Shown in pieces: positions 1 to 6,877 of a stretch of DNA of 12,270 nucleotides (positions within the stretch are counted from its first letter, which is position 1; each line of letters begins with the position of its first letter). The notes under the pieces were generated by a model. That model saw only the letters and a list, made by a program, of their open reading frames with translations, was not told the origin of the DNA and did no database searches. The stretch spans positions 1 to 12,270 of the forward strand of contig JAHHTS010000066.1 in assembly GCA_020024475.1 (NCBI GenBank), in the 5' to 3' direction. The position numbers and the translations under genes were made by a program. This DNA is from Oscillospiraceae bacterium (GTDB lineage Bacteria > Bacillota > Clostridia > Oscillospirales > Ruminococcaceae).

Positions 1-26
1 ATTTATCAGAAATAATATGATAGAGG

Positions 27-69
27 AAAATGGTGTAAACACATTGTATAAGGTTACACCATTTTTTTT
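27..69 (+). terminator. Rho-independent terminator for a plus-strand gene left of the window
   Basis: A 12-bp perfect stem (27-38 pairing with 54-65) encloses a 15-nt loop, and the T run continues to position 69. The arm core is TGGTGTAA/TTACACCA. The T tract on the plus strand suits a gene that enters from the left, outside the window. In the minus direction the T run is short, so it is mainly a plus-strand terminator. Confidence 0.7.
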
Positions 70-110
70 AAAAAAACATTCTTATTAGCTATATGCTAAT
101 AAGAATGTTT
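70..110 (-). terminator. Rho-independent terminator of the MATE gene
   Basis: A 16-bp perfect stem (74-89 pairing with 95-110) has a 5-nt loop. Read on the minus strand it is followed at once by a T run (76 down to 70). It lies 23 nt beyond the MATE stop codon, the expected place for that gene's terminator. It abuts the plus-strand hairpin at 27-69, so two converging transcription units end here. Confidence 0.8.
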
Positions 111-133
111 ATATATCTATAATTAATTATAAA

Positions 134-1501
134 TTAAGCCTCTGACTCTGCTACTCTTTTGCTTACATAAGCTTTTCCTCTCCAGCCTCCTGAGAAGAAA
201 CGAATACCGTTCATAATAAACGCTACTGACCAACCTATCAGCATACCAACCCAAAGTGAAATTTCGCCTATAGGCATTATATAAACAAACATATATGTAG
301 CTGGTATACGAATAAACATCATAACAAGACTTGTTATCATAGAGAACTTTGTATCACCTACACCACGTAAAAATTGGTTGAATGCTTGGAACAATCCAAA
401 TACGATTAAGAACTTAGACATAAAGTCGATACCCATAGTTGCGAGTCTCACAACATCTGCATCATCAGCTAGTCCGAAAAGTCCAATAAGTGTAGGAGCT
501 ATTGATGGGAGTATTGAGGCCATAGCAAATGAGAAAATAATTTGCATAATCATTGTAGCTTTAATACCATCTTTTGCTCTCTTCTCTTCACCGGCACCAA
601 TATTCTGTCCTGCATACATTGAAAGAGCCATAGCAAACTGCATAAGAGGCATTGTAACTAAGTTTTCAATTCTACCATATACGCCATACGCTGCCGTCAT
701 ATTTGGTCCGTAGTAGTTTACAAATGACTGTACAAACATCATACCCATTGAAACAACTGACTGTTGAATAGCTGCTGGTAGACCATAGTTAATGATTGCG
801 CCAAGAATTTCTTTATCGAAAATCCATTCATCTTTACTGAGATGGAAAATCTGAATTTTTTTACCAATATAAATATGGCAAAGAACACCACTAAATGCCT
901 GGGATGCAATAGTGGCAAAAGCAACGCCGGATACTCCCATACCAAAAAATGCAACGAAAATATAGTCAAGAACAATATTTGTAATAGCTGAAATAATAAG
1001 GAAATATAACGGTGTTTTACTATCGCCTACTGCACGAAGAACAGCCGCATACATATTGTATGCAAAAGCAAATGGCAACCCCAAAAACATAATACGAAGA
1101 TATTTTACGCTATTAGGCAAAATACTTTCATGTGTTCCAAGAAGCTGTAGAACTGATTTTGAAATAGTGGCGCCTAAAACACCAAGTACACATGCAAGTA
1201 CAAGAACAAACATAAAACCTGTTGAAAAAACACGTTTCATCTTTTTAAAATCTCTTGCCCCGTAAACCTGTGAAATAACAACTGACATACCAGCTGTAAA
1301 ACCAAAAGCAATTGAAATCATAAAAAATTGAAGGCTACTACTTGCACTTACAGCTGCAATAGCTGAAGCACCTTCGAAGTTACCAACAATAATAGAGTCA
1401 ACAGTACTATACAACTGCTGAAAAACGTTACCTAAAAGCATAGGTATAGCGAAAGTGAAAATTACTTTCATCGGATTTCCTTGTGTAAAATCTTTTGCCA
1501 A
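134..1501 (-). CDS. MATE-family multidrug/cation antiporter, MepA/NorM-like
   Basis: Predicted 12-helix membrane exporter of the MATE family, which expels drugs or other organic cations in exchange for Na+ or H+. The N-terminus LAKDFTQGNPMKVIFTFAIP and the following LLGNVFQQLYSTVDSIIVGN match clostridial MATE proteins, and the two internally similar halves are visible. Length from the start chosen here is 455 residues, normal for the family. The first open start is a GTG at 1510, but only 1 nt separates it from the AAAGGA ribosome-binding site (1512-1517). The TTG at 1501 has a 10-nt gap and begins at the usual family N-terminus, so I prefer it. The gene stands alone, with its own promoter and palindromic operator upstream and a terminator downstream. 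Substrate cannot be told from sequence. MATE membership is very likely; the exact subfamily is inferred. Confidence 0.93.
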   Translation of the reverse strand: MAKDFTQGNPMKVIFTFAIPMLLGNVFQQLYSTVDSIIVGNFEGASAIAAVSASSSLQFFMISIAFGFTAGMSVVISQVYGARDFKKMKRVFSTGFMFVLVLACVLGVLGATISKSVLQLLGTHESILPNSVKYLRIMFLGLPFAFAYNMYAAVLRAVGDSKTPLYFLIISAITNIVLDYIFVAFFGMGVSGVAFATIASQAFSGVLCHIYIGKKIQIFHLSKDEWIFDKEILGAIINYGLPAAIQQSVVSMGMMFVQSFVNYYGPNMTAAYGVYGRIENLVTMPLMQFAMALSMYAGQNIGAGEEKRAKDGIKATMIMQIIFSFAMASILPSIAPTLIGLFGLADDADVVRLATMGIDFMSKFLIVFGLFQAFNQFLRGVGDTKFSMITSLVMMFIRIPATYMFVYIMPIGEISLWVGMLIGWSVAFIMNGIRFFSGGWRGKAYVSKRVAESEA

Positions 1502-1599
1502 AAAAAACACATCCTTTCTTAATTAAAAACTTCATAACTTCACAGATACTAAAAAACTAACAATAGGAATCCATGTAGTTACGAATATTATACTAATAT

Positions 1600-1627
1600 A
1601 TTATAAATCATTGTTAAACAATGTCAA
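1600..1627 (-). promoter_or_regulatory. Sigma-A-type promoter of the MATE gene
   Basis: On the minus strand a perfect TTGACA (1627-1622) and a perfect TATAAT (1605-1600) are separated by 16 bp. Predicted transcription start is near 1593, giving a leader of about 90 nt before the TTG start. Both hexamers match the consensus exactly, so the unrepressed promoter should be strong. I see no terminator between mutS2 and this promoter, so some read-through from the upstream operon is also possible. Confidence 0.8.
1609..1623. promoter_or_regulatory. Palindromic operator overlapping the MATE promoter
   Basis: CATTGTTAAACAATG is a perfect inverted repeat with 7-bp arms and a single central base. It fills the -35/-10 spacer and enters the -35 hexamer. 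A protein bound here would block RNA polymerase. The TTGTT/AACAA arms resemble operators of MarR-type repressors, which often control drug exporters, but that assignment is inference. No regulator gene lies in the window. Confidence 0.6.
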
Positions 1628-1641
1628 GATAGTTCAAAATT

Positions 1642-1663
1642 ATTTGTAAAATATTTGTAAAAT
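1642..1663. repeat. Two tandem 11-bp repeats upstream of the MATE promoter
   Basis: ATTTGTAAAAT occurs twice head to tail (1642-1652 and 1653-1663), one helical turn apart. The block starts 15 bp upstream of the -35 hexamer. It could be an AT-rich UP element, an activator or repressor site, or chance in AT-rich DNA. Confidence 0.45.
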
Positions 1664-1692
1664 ACACTTTTAGATAATTATTACAATATAGA

Positions 1693-4071
1693 TTATTTAA
1701 TTTCTACAACCGTAACACCACTTTCGCCTTCACCGTAAGTTCCAAGTCTAAAATAAGCAACATGTGGATGACGTTTCAAAAACTTGTGTATCCCTGCTCT
1801 TAAAGCGCCTGTTCCTTTACCATGAATAATATAAATTGTGTTTATTTTACGCATAACAGCATTATCTATAAAGCGATCCACTTCCAAAATGGCATCATCT
1901 ACTGTCATACCCAAAAGATTAATCTCAGTATTTGAATCTCTTCCATTCTCATTTCGTGTAACTTTTGAAACTTGTGTTCTATACTGCTTTTGTGGTTGTT
2001 TAGGCTTTGTGGTATCAAGATACAAATCACTAATATGAACTTTTGTTTTTATAATTCCAGCTACAACATCCACCATTCCATTTGAACTTGCCGGGCCTTG
2101 AACAACCGCTTGTTTATTAAGTGAAGCAATAATAACTCTATCGCCTTTCTTTACACTTTCAAGTTTTGGATGTTCTTCAATCGATTCTTCTTTATCTTCT
2201 ACCATAGAAATCAATTTTTGAGTTTGGTTTCTAGCTATATCTCTTGCTTTCTGCAATCTCTGTTGTGCTGCAATATTTTCTTGTTTTTGTAGTACTTTAA
2301 GCTCATCACTCAATTTATAAGCTTCATCTTGAACTTTTTGAGCATTTTTTCGTGCTATTTGTGTAATCAAATCAGCCTCTTGTTGAGCCTGAGCAATAAT
2401 TTTAGCACTTTTTTCTTCAGCTTGTCTCATCTTATTGCCAGCATAATCTTTCAAACGCTCTATTTCTTCTTGGCTTTCTTTCAGTTGCTTTTTCATGTCT
2501 TCAAGTTGTGAAAACACTTTGTTAAGATTCTTATCATCATTAGAAAGATGATTTTTCGCATTGTCTATTATATTTTCATCGATGCCAAGTCTTTGACTTA
2601 TATAAAATGCATTTGATTTTCCTGGTACGCCAATAATTATTTTGTATGTTGGTCTTAAAGTTTCAGTATTAAATTCACAGCTTGCATTCTGCACACCTGA
2701 TGTTTCCAATGCATAAATTTTAAGTTCACCATAATGAGTAGTTGCAATGACCTTTGAACCTTGATTTCGTAATTGTTCTATAATACTAAGTGCAAGTGCT
2801 GCACCTTCAGCAGGATCTGTACCAGCGCCTAATTCATCCATAAGCACAAGACTTTTTTCGTTTGCAAATTTAAGTATTTTAGCTATATTTGTCATATGAC
2901 CTGAAAACGTTGACAAACTCTGCTGGATACTCTGTTCATCTCCTATATCAACTAAAACATTATCAAACAAACAAACGGAGCTGCTTTCATGCGCGGGAAT
3001 AAGCAGTCCACAAGCTGCCATAGTACAAAGTAATCCCGCGGTTTTAAGCGAAACAGTTTTACCACCTGTATTAGGTCCTGTTATAATCATTGTATCATAG
3101 TCAAATCCTAATGAAATATCGATAGGTACAACTTTGTCTTTTTCAATCAATGGGTGACGAGCTTTAATCAAATTAAATTTAAGTTCTTCATTAACAATAG
3201 GCATAACCGCATTTTGCCTAATAGACAACTTGGCTCTAGCCATATACTTATCCACATCAAGTAGTTTTTTGTAGCTATCTTCAAATAATCCAGAATTTGA
3301 TGCTATAAGTTGGGAGAACTTTATAAGAATTTTATTAATTTCTTCTTGCTCCTGATTATATAACTGCATTATTTTAGCATTAAGATCTGCAATAATAGCA
3401 GGTTCTATAAAATAAGTAGACCCAGTTGAGGAAACATCATGAACAACACCACGAATTTCATTTTTAAATTCAGCTTTTACTGGAATTACGAATTTATTTT
3501 GTCTAATTGTAACAACAGCTTCCTGAAGATACTTTTGATATGTTTGACTGCGAACAATATTATCTAATTTATCACGAACAGCACTCTCTGTTTGTTTAAT
3601 TTTACGACGAACATCATATAATCCATCACTCGCTGTGTCTGCAATAAGTACATCAGAAATAATAGCTTCACTTATAGCTTTTTCAAGTGGAATATTTTCT
3701 ATAATAGATGAAATCTCCCAATCTAAAACGCTGTCAGTTCTTTCATATTGAAAATACCACTTTTTTATTCTATCAAAGTTACGATACATTCTTGCCACAC
3801 TGAGTATTTCTCCACATGAGAGCATAGCACCTTTTTGACTATGAACAACAGCCTCATAAGCTCCTTGCGCACTATCTAGTCTTGGATCAGCGTATTTATA
3901 TATGTACGCTGCCAAAACATCTGCTTTAAGTAACTCTTCTTTTACAAATTCAATATTTGAACTTGGTTTTAACTCTAAAGCCTGATGCTTATTGTCTTCA
4001 AATATACATAATTCACTTAATTGCTGTAAAATTAAATCAAATTCTAAAGCTTTTAAACTTTTTTCCTTCAA
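1693..4071 (-). CDS. mutS2: MutS2 ATPase/Smr-domain protein (ribosome rescue, anti-recombination)
   Basis: MutS2 family protein, 792 residues, the usual length. MutS2 proteins suppress homologous recombination in some bacteria and act in Bacillus on collided ribosomes. Visible parts in order are a helical core region (about 1-300), the ATPase with Walker A GPNTGGKT (332-339), STFSGHM (387-393) and Walker B LVLMDELG (408-415), a charged coiled coil (about 510-610), and a C-terminal Smr domain with HGKGTG (750-755) and the ending GEGESGVTVVEIK. The Smr LDLRG-type motif reads INLLG (717-721), so its Asp and Arg are missing. The start is TTG in a TTGA overlap with the recO stop, with GAGGAG 11 nt upstream; the N-terminus MKEKSLKALEFD is typical of the family. 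It is the last gene of the cluster. Confidence 0.96.
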   Translation of the reverse strand: MKEKSLKALEFDLILQQLSELCIFEDNKHQALELKPSSNIEFVKEELLKADVLAAYIYKYADPRLDSAQGAYEAVVHSQKGAMLSCGEILSVARMYRNFDRIKKWYFQYERTDSVLDWEISSIIENIPLEKAISEAIISDVLIADTASDGLYDVRRKIKQTESAVRDKLDNIVRSQTYQKYLQEAVVTIRQNKFVIPVKAEFKNEIRGVVHDVSSTGSTYFIEPAIIADLNAKIMQLYNQEQEEINKILIKFSQLIASNSGLFEDSYKKLLDVDKYMARAKLSIRQNAVMPIVNEELKFNLIKARHPLIEKDKVVPIDISLGFDYDTMIITGPNTGGKTVSLKTAGLLCTMAACGLLIPAHESSSVCLFDNVLVDIGDEQSIQQSLSTFSGHMTNIAKILKFANEKSLVLMDELGAGTDPAEGAALALSIIEQLRNQGSKVIATTHYGELKIYALETSGVQNASCEFNTETLRPTYKIIIGVPGKSNAFYISQRLGIDENIIDNAKNHLSNDDKNLNKVFSQLEDMKKQLKESQEEIERLKDYAGNKMRQAEEKSAKIIAQAQQEADLITQIARKNAQKVQDEAYKLSDELKVLQKQENIAAQQRLQKARDIARNQTQKLISMVEDKEESIEEHPKLESVKKGDRVIIASLNKQAVVQGPASSNGMVDVVAGIIKTKVHISDLYLDTTKPKQPQKQYRTQVSKVTRNENGRDSNTEINLLGMTVDDAILEVDRFIDNAVMRKINTIYIIHGKGTGALRAGIHKFLKRHPHVAYFRLGTYGEGESGVTVVEIK

Positions 4072-4847
4072 AATACAATTTTCTCCTCTATATATACACT
4101 TTTGAAAAAATCAAGTGTTTTATATTCATATTTTGTGTGTTCTAAAACATATCTTTCACATATCATTGATAACTGTTTTCTAAACACACCTTTTAAATTA
4201 AAAGTAAACATTTTATCTAAATCAGCATAAGCTAAATATCTAAGCGCCATTATTGTTGGCATTTCAGCGATAAGGTATCCAACATCATAAGGTTTTACGC
4301 AATCAGCACAAACTATTTCTCCATTTTCGGTATCGAAGAAAAATATATCTGCTTCATATTTAGCGCACTTCTTACAGCCTACTAAATTAGGTCTAAAACC
4401 TGTATCACACATTAGTCGCATTTCAAAAGCTGCTTTGCAAAGAGCTACTGTCCATCTCTGACTTGTAAGCATATACAACATATTTAGAAACAATCTTAAA
4501 ATTTCATTGTTCATATCATCTGGAACATTAACTTCGCATACAAGCTCTGACATATACATTGCTAACGCTAAATATTCTACATTTTTTGAAAGGTCATGAA
4601 ATATATGTTCTGGATATGCTTCATTTAATTGATATAATTGTGATGATCGTGATTCATAAATAATAAATTCACTATATGTAAACATGCCAACAGCGCTATG
4701 AAATTTATTTTTCAATCTCATAGCGCCTTTAACATAAATTTCAACTACTCCCGCTTCTTTTGATAAAACGGTTATTATTTTATCACTCTCTCCGGTCTTG
4801 AGCTCTTTTATCACCAGTCCGGTTATTTTTATTCTCTGATTTGCCAT
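4068..4847 (-). CDS. recO: DNA repair and recombination mediator RecO
   Basis: RecO, 259 residues. It works with RecR to load RecA on SSB-coated single-stranded DNA in the RecFOR pathway. The N-terminal OB-fold region begins ITGLVIKELKTGESDKIITV, matching the family. A zinc-finger-like set of cysteines at 158, 161, 180 and 183 (CKKC and CADC) lies in the C-terminal half, as in Bacillus and Deinococcus RecO. The ATG start at 4847 has AAAGGA only 1-2 nt upstream, a cramped site, and lies inside the preceding yqzL-like gene, so translation is probably coupled to that gene. The recO stop overlaps the mutS2 TTG start by 4 nt. There is no alternative upstream start in this frame that would fit the family N-terminus better. 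Confidence 0.95.
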   Translation of the reverse strand: MANQRIKITGLVIKELKTGESDKIITVLSKEAGVVEIYVKGAMRLKNKFHSAVGMFTYSEFIIYESRSSQLYQLNEAYPEHIFHDLSKNVEYLALAMYMSELVCEVNVPDDMNNEILRLFLNMLYMLTSQRWTVALCKAAFEMRLMCDTGFRPNLVGCKKCAKYEADIFFFDTENGEIVCADCVKPYDVGYLIAEMPTIMALRYLAYADLDKMFTFNLKGVFRKQLSMICERYVLEHTKYEYKTLDFFKSVYIEEKIVF

Positions 4848-4947
4848 TTCCTTTTTCTAGTTTTTCAGCGATAATACTATTTTTATACATAAGAAAATCT
4901 TGTACACTACCACTTTTCAAAAAGCGTTGCCAATAATCTATCTCCAT
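4783..4947 (-). CDS. yqzL: Small YqzL-like protein between era and recO
   Basis: A 54-residue open frame begins at an ATG (4947) preceded by an AGAGGGTGG ribosome-binding site. It starts MEIDYWQRFLKSGSVQDFLM and goes on YKNSIIAEK. The pattern W-x-x-F-x-x-[ST]-G-x-V-x-x-[FY]-L-x-[FY]-K, from my memory of the family, fits YqzL of B. subtilis, a short protein of unknown function encoded between era and recO. Position and strand here are the same. The last 20 or so residues are very polar (KSENKNNRTGDKRAQDRRE) and are encoded in the 65-nt overlap with recO, in a different frame. It is easily missed by gene callers. The biochemical role is unknown. Family assignment rests on motif plus synteny. 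Confidence 0.75.
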   Translation of the reverse strand: MEIDYWQRFLKSGSVQDFLMYKNSIIAEKLEKGNGKSENKNNRTGDKRAQDRRE

Positions 4948-5020
4948 TTTTCCACCCTCTTATATGCTTTGTACTTATTATAAATCTTAAGCACAAACTT
5001 ATTAGTGGAAAAATAAACCT

Positions 5021-5917
5021 TTATTCATCTATAAAGCCAAAATCATTGAGAATATAGTTTGAATCTCGCCAATCTTCCTTTACTTTTACCCAACACTGCA
5101 TATTTACTTTCGCCTCAAGAAAGGATTCTATATCCATTCTTGCTTGTGAAGCTATTTTTTTTAGCATTGTTCCTTGCTTGCCAATAATCATACCTTTATG
5201 ACTTTTTCTTTCGCAGTAAATAACAACACTTATATCAATAATTTCGCGATCTCTTCTTTCCTTAAAGGATTCTACCTCTACATTTGTGCCATGTGGAATT
5301 TCATCTCTCATGTTGAGGAGTAGTTTTTCACGAACAATTTCTGATACAATAACCTTTTCAGGAATATTTGTAATAGCGTCATCATCAAAATAATGAGGAC
5401 CTTCCATAGCGTAACTTTCTATTAAATCCATAAGATTATCTACACCGCTGTTTTCTTTAGCGGAAATTAACATAACTTTATCAAAAACTTTCAGCTCTTT
5501 TATTTTGTTTTCTTGGTCAAGAACATCATCTTCTTTTTTTAGTGTATCCTTTTTATTTATGACTGCTATAGAAGGTAGACCACTCTTTTTTATATCCTCA
5601 ACAAGTGAAAGTTCTGCATCATTAAAATTGCCATAAGGCTCAAAAAGCATTACAACAAGGTCTACATCAGCAATAGTTTTATGACTTGTTTTAACCATTC
5701 TTTCACCAAGCTTTGTTTTTGGTGCATGAATACCTGGAGTATCCATAAATACAAATTGTGTAACGCCTTTTGTTAGTATGCCAGTAATGCTTGTTCTTGT
5801 AGTCTGTGGCTTTTGAGTAACAATAGCAATCTTCTCGCCTAATACAAGATTCATCAAAGAAGATTTACCTACATTAGGTTTACCTACCAAAGCCACAAAT
5901 ATTGATTTTGTTTCCAT
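5021..5917 (-). CDS. era: GTPase Era (16S rRNA and 30S subunit maturation)
   Basis: Era, 298 residues, full length. It is a membrane-associated GTPase that binds the 3' end of 16S rRNA during 30S assembly. G-domain motifs are intact: G1 GKPNVGKS (12-19), the TTRT switch I region (39-42), G3 DTPG (59-62), G4 NKKD (121-124) and G5 SAKE (152-155). The C-terminal KH domain carries GMIIGKQG (242-249) and the family ending WVKVKEDWRDS. The ATG start has AAAGGA 7 nt upstream. dgkA lies 18 nt upstream and the yqzL-like gene 73 nt downstream. The cytidine deaminase gene (cdd) that precedes era in B. subtilis is absent. YbeY, encoded two genes upstream, acts on the same rRNA end, so the grouping is functional. 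Confidence 0.98.
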   Translation of the reverse strand: METKSIFVALVGKPNVGKSSLMNLVLGEKIAIVTQKPQTTRTSITGILTKGVTQFVFMDTPGIHAPKTKLGERMVKTSHKTIADVDLVVMLFEPYGNFNDAELSLVEDIKKSGLPSIAVINKKDTLKKEDDVLDQENKIKELKVFDKVMLISAKENSGVDNLMDLIESYAMEGPHYFDDDAITNIPEKVIVSEIVREKLLLNMRDEIPHGTNVEVESFKERRDREIIDISVVIYCERKSHKGMIIGKQGTMLKKIASQARMDIESFLEAKVNMQCWVKVKEDWRDSNYILNDFGFIDE

Positions 5918-5935
5918 TTATTTATCCTTTTTTCT

Positions 5936-6385
5936 TTAATTATCCATTGTTATAAAAAAATAAGCAGAAATTATATAAATTATTAGTGCAACCAAATGTA
6001 AAAGATTTTTGGTATAAAACATAAAAACATTTCTTAGTCCATCAATTTGTAAAAAAAGCATAACTCCTACAATGGCTGCACCTATTGCCACTATAAACAC
6101 AGCGCCTGCAGCTGTATCTTTTGCTGCACCTGCCGGCATATAGTGTTCATTGTCTGGTTTATAAACAGCTCTTTCAACAGCTGTATTCATAAGTTCAAAA
6201 GCTGGTATGAGAAAAGTTATAAAGACAATAAATCCAACTTCTGAAATAGTAAAGTTATAAAACGGAATAAGATGCCATACAAACAACATTACAGTAATAT
6301 CTATTCGCATGTTTCTTTCTTCTTTGATTCCAATTTTTATACCATTTAATGCGTAGCCTACACTACTTATAAATCTTTTAATCAT
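5936..6385 (-). CDS. dgkA: Diacylglycerol/undecaprenol kinase family membrane protein
   Basis: Member of the DgkA family of small integral membrane lipid kinases; Gram-positive members phosphorylate undecaprenol and feed the lipid carrier pool for cell-wall synthesis. The core is clear: FELMNTAVE (63-71) with E64, N67 and E71, and AAKDTAAGAV (87-96) with K89 and D90. Three membrane segments of the core are visible (about 30-48, 49-66 and 94-112). At 149 residues it is longer than the usual 120-130, because the C-terminus adds a fourth hydrophobic segment (about 128-145). The Asp that normally ends the NTAxExxVD motif is Tyr (Y75). Start ATG lies 3 nt after the ybeY stop with no clear ribosome-binding site, suggesting coupling. 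Whether the substrate is undecaprenol or diacylglycerol is not visible. Confidence 0.9.
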   Translation of the reverse strand: MIKRFISSVGYALNGIKIGIKEERNMRIDITVMLFVWHLIPFYNFTISEVGFIVFITFLIPAFELMNTAVERAVYKPDNEHYMPAGAAKDTAAGAVFIVAIGAAIVGVMLFLQIDGLRNVFMFYTKNLLHLVALIIYIISAYFFITMDN

Positions 6386-6388
6386 ATC

Positions 6389-6877
6389 TTACATATCTGT
6401 AACAGTTCTTGGCAAGCCCATATTTACAAGAACTTCTTCTTCTTTTTTACGCATAATTCTTTCTTCTTCACCACCATTTTCATGATCATACCCTAAAAGA
6501 TGATGCATTGAATGTACCGTCAAAAAAGCTACTTCTCTTTCTACACTATGACCGTATATGTCACTTTGTTGCAAGGCTTTTTCTAGTGAAATCACAATAT
6601 CGCCCAACATAATAGCCCCTGTTTCAGGATTTTCATCGTAATATCCATCATCACCTAAAGGAAATGATAGTACATCTGTTTCAACAGGCTTATTACGAAA
6701 CTCCCCATTTAATTTTGATATTTTTTCATTATCAACAAAGGTAACTGAAATTTCGCAATCATCTTCAATACCCTCGTTTTCAAGGACTGCATTGCAACTT
6801 TTAACAACAAGATCTTCCATTTCTTTTATAACTTCAATCTTATCTTGATCGTTACTAATCAAAATCTCATTTGCCAT
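6389..6877 (-). CDS. ybeY: Endoribonuclease YbeY (rRNA maturation)
   Basis: YbeY, a zinc-dependent protein for 16S rRNA 3' maturation and ribosome quality control. The metal site is HSMHHLLGYDH, matching the HxxxHxxxxxH family pattern, and is preceded by the conserved ETDVLSFPL and MLGDIVIS blocks. I start it at ATG 6877 (162 residues, beginning MANEILISND), which has AAGGGA a few bases upstream and gives an 11-nt overlap with the end of phoH. The frame stays open upstream to 6970, but those 31 extra residues lie wholly inside phoH and do not resemble YbeY. Neighbours PhoH upstream and Era two genes downstream are classic partners in ribosome and RNA maturation clusters. The membrane protein gene pgpH/yqfF, which sits between phoH and ybeY in B. 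subtilis, is not here. Confidence 0.96.
   Translation of the reverse strand: MANEILISNDQDKIEVIKEMEDLVVKSCNAVLENEGIEDDCEISVTFVDNEKISKLNGEFRNKPVETDVLSFPLGDDGYYDENPETGAIMLGDIVISLEKALQQSDIYGHSVEREVAFLTVHSMHHLLGYDHENGGEEERIMRKKEEEVLVNMGLPRTVTDM

Noticed and set aside
378..713. 111-codon frame antisense to the MATE gene
   Set aside because: Shadow of a clearly real membrane-protein gene; no ribosome-binding site.
1511..1593. Leader peptide or attenuator in the MATE 5' leader
   Set aside because: A 5-codon frame and a frame overlapping the gene exist, but neither has a convincing ribosome-binding site and there is no terminator/antiterminator pair.
4948..5020. Internal promoter between era and the yqzL-like gene (TATAAT at 4977-4982)
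   Set aside because: The -10 is perfect on the minus strand, but no acceptable -35 (CTAATA at 17 bp) and no extended -10 accompany it.
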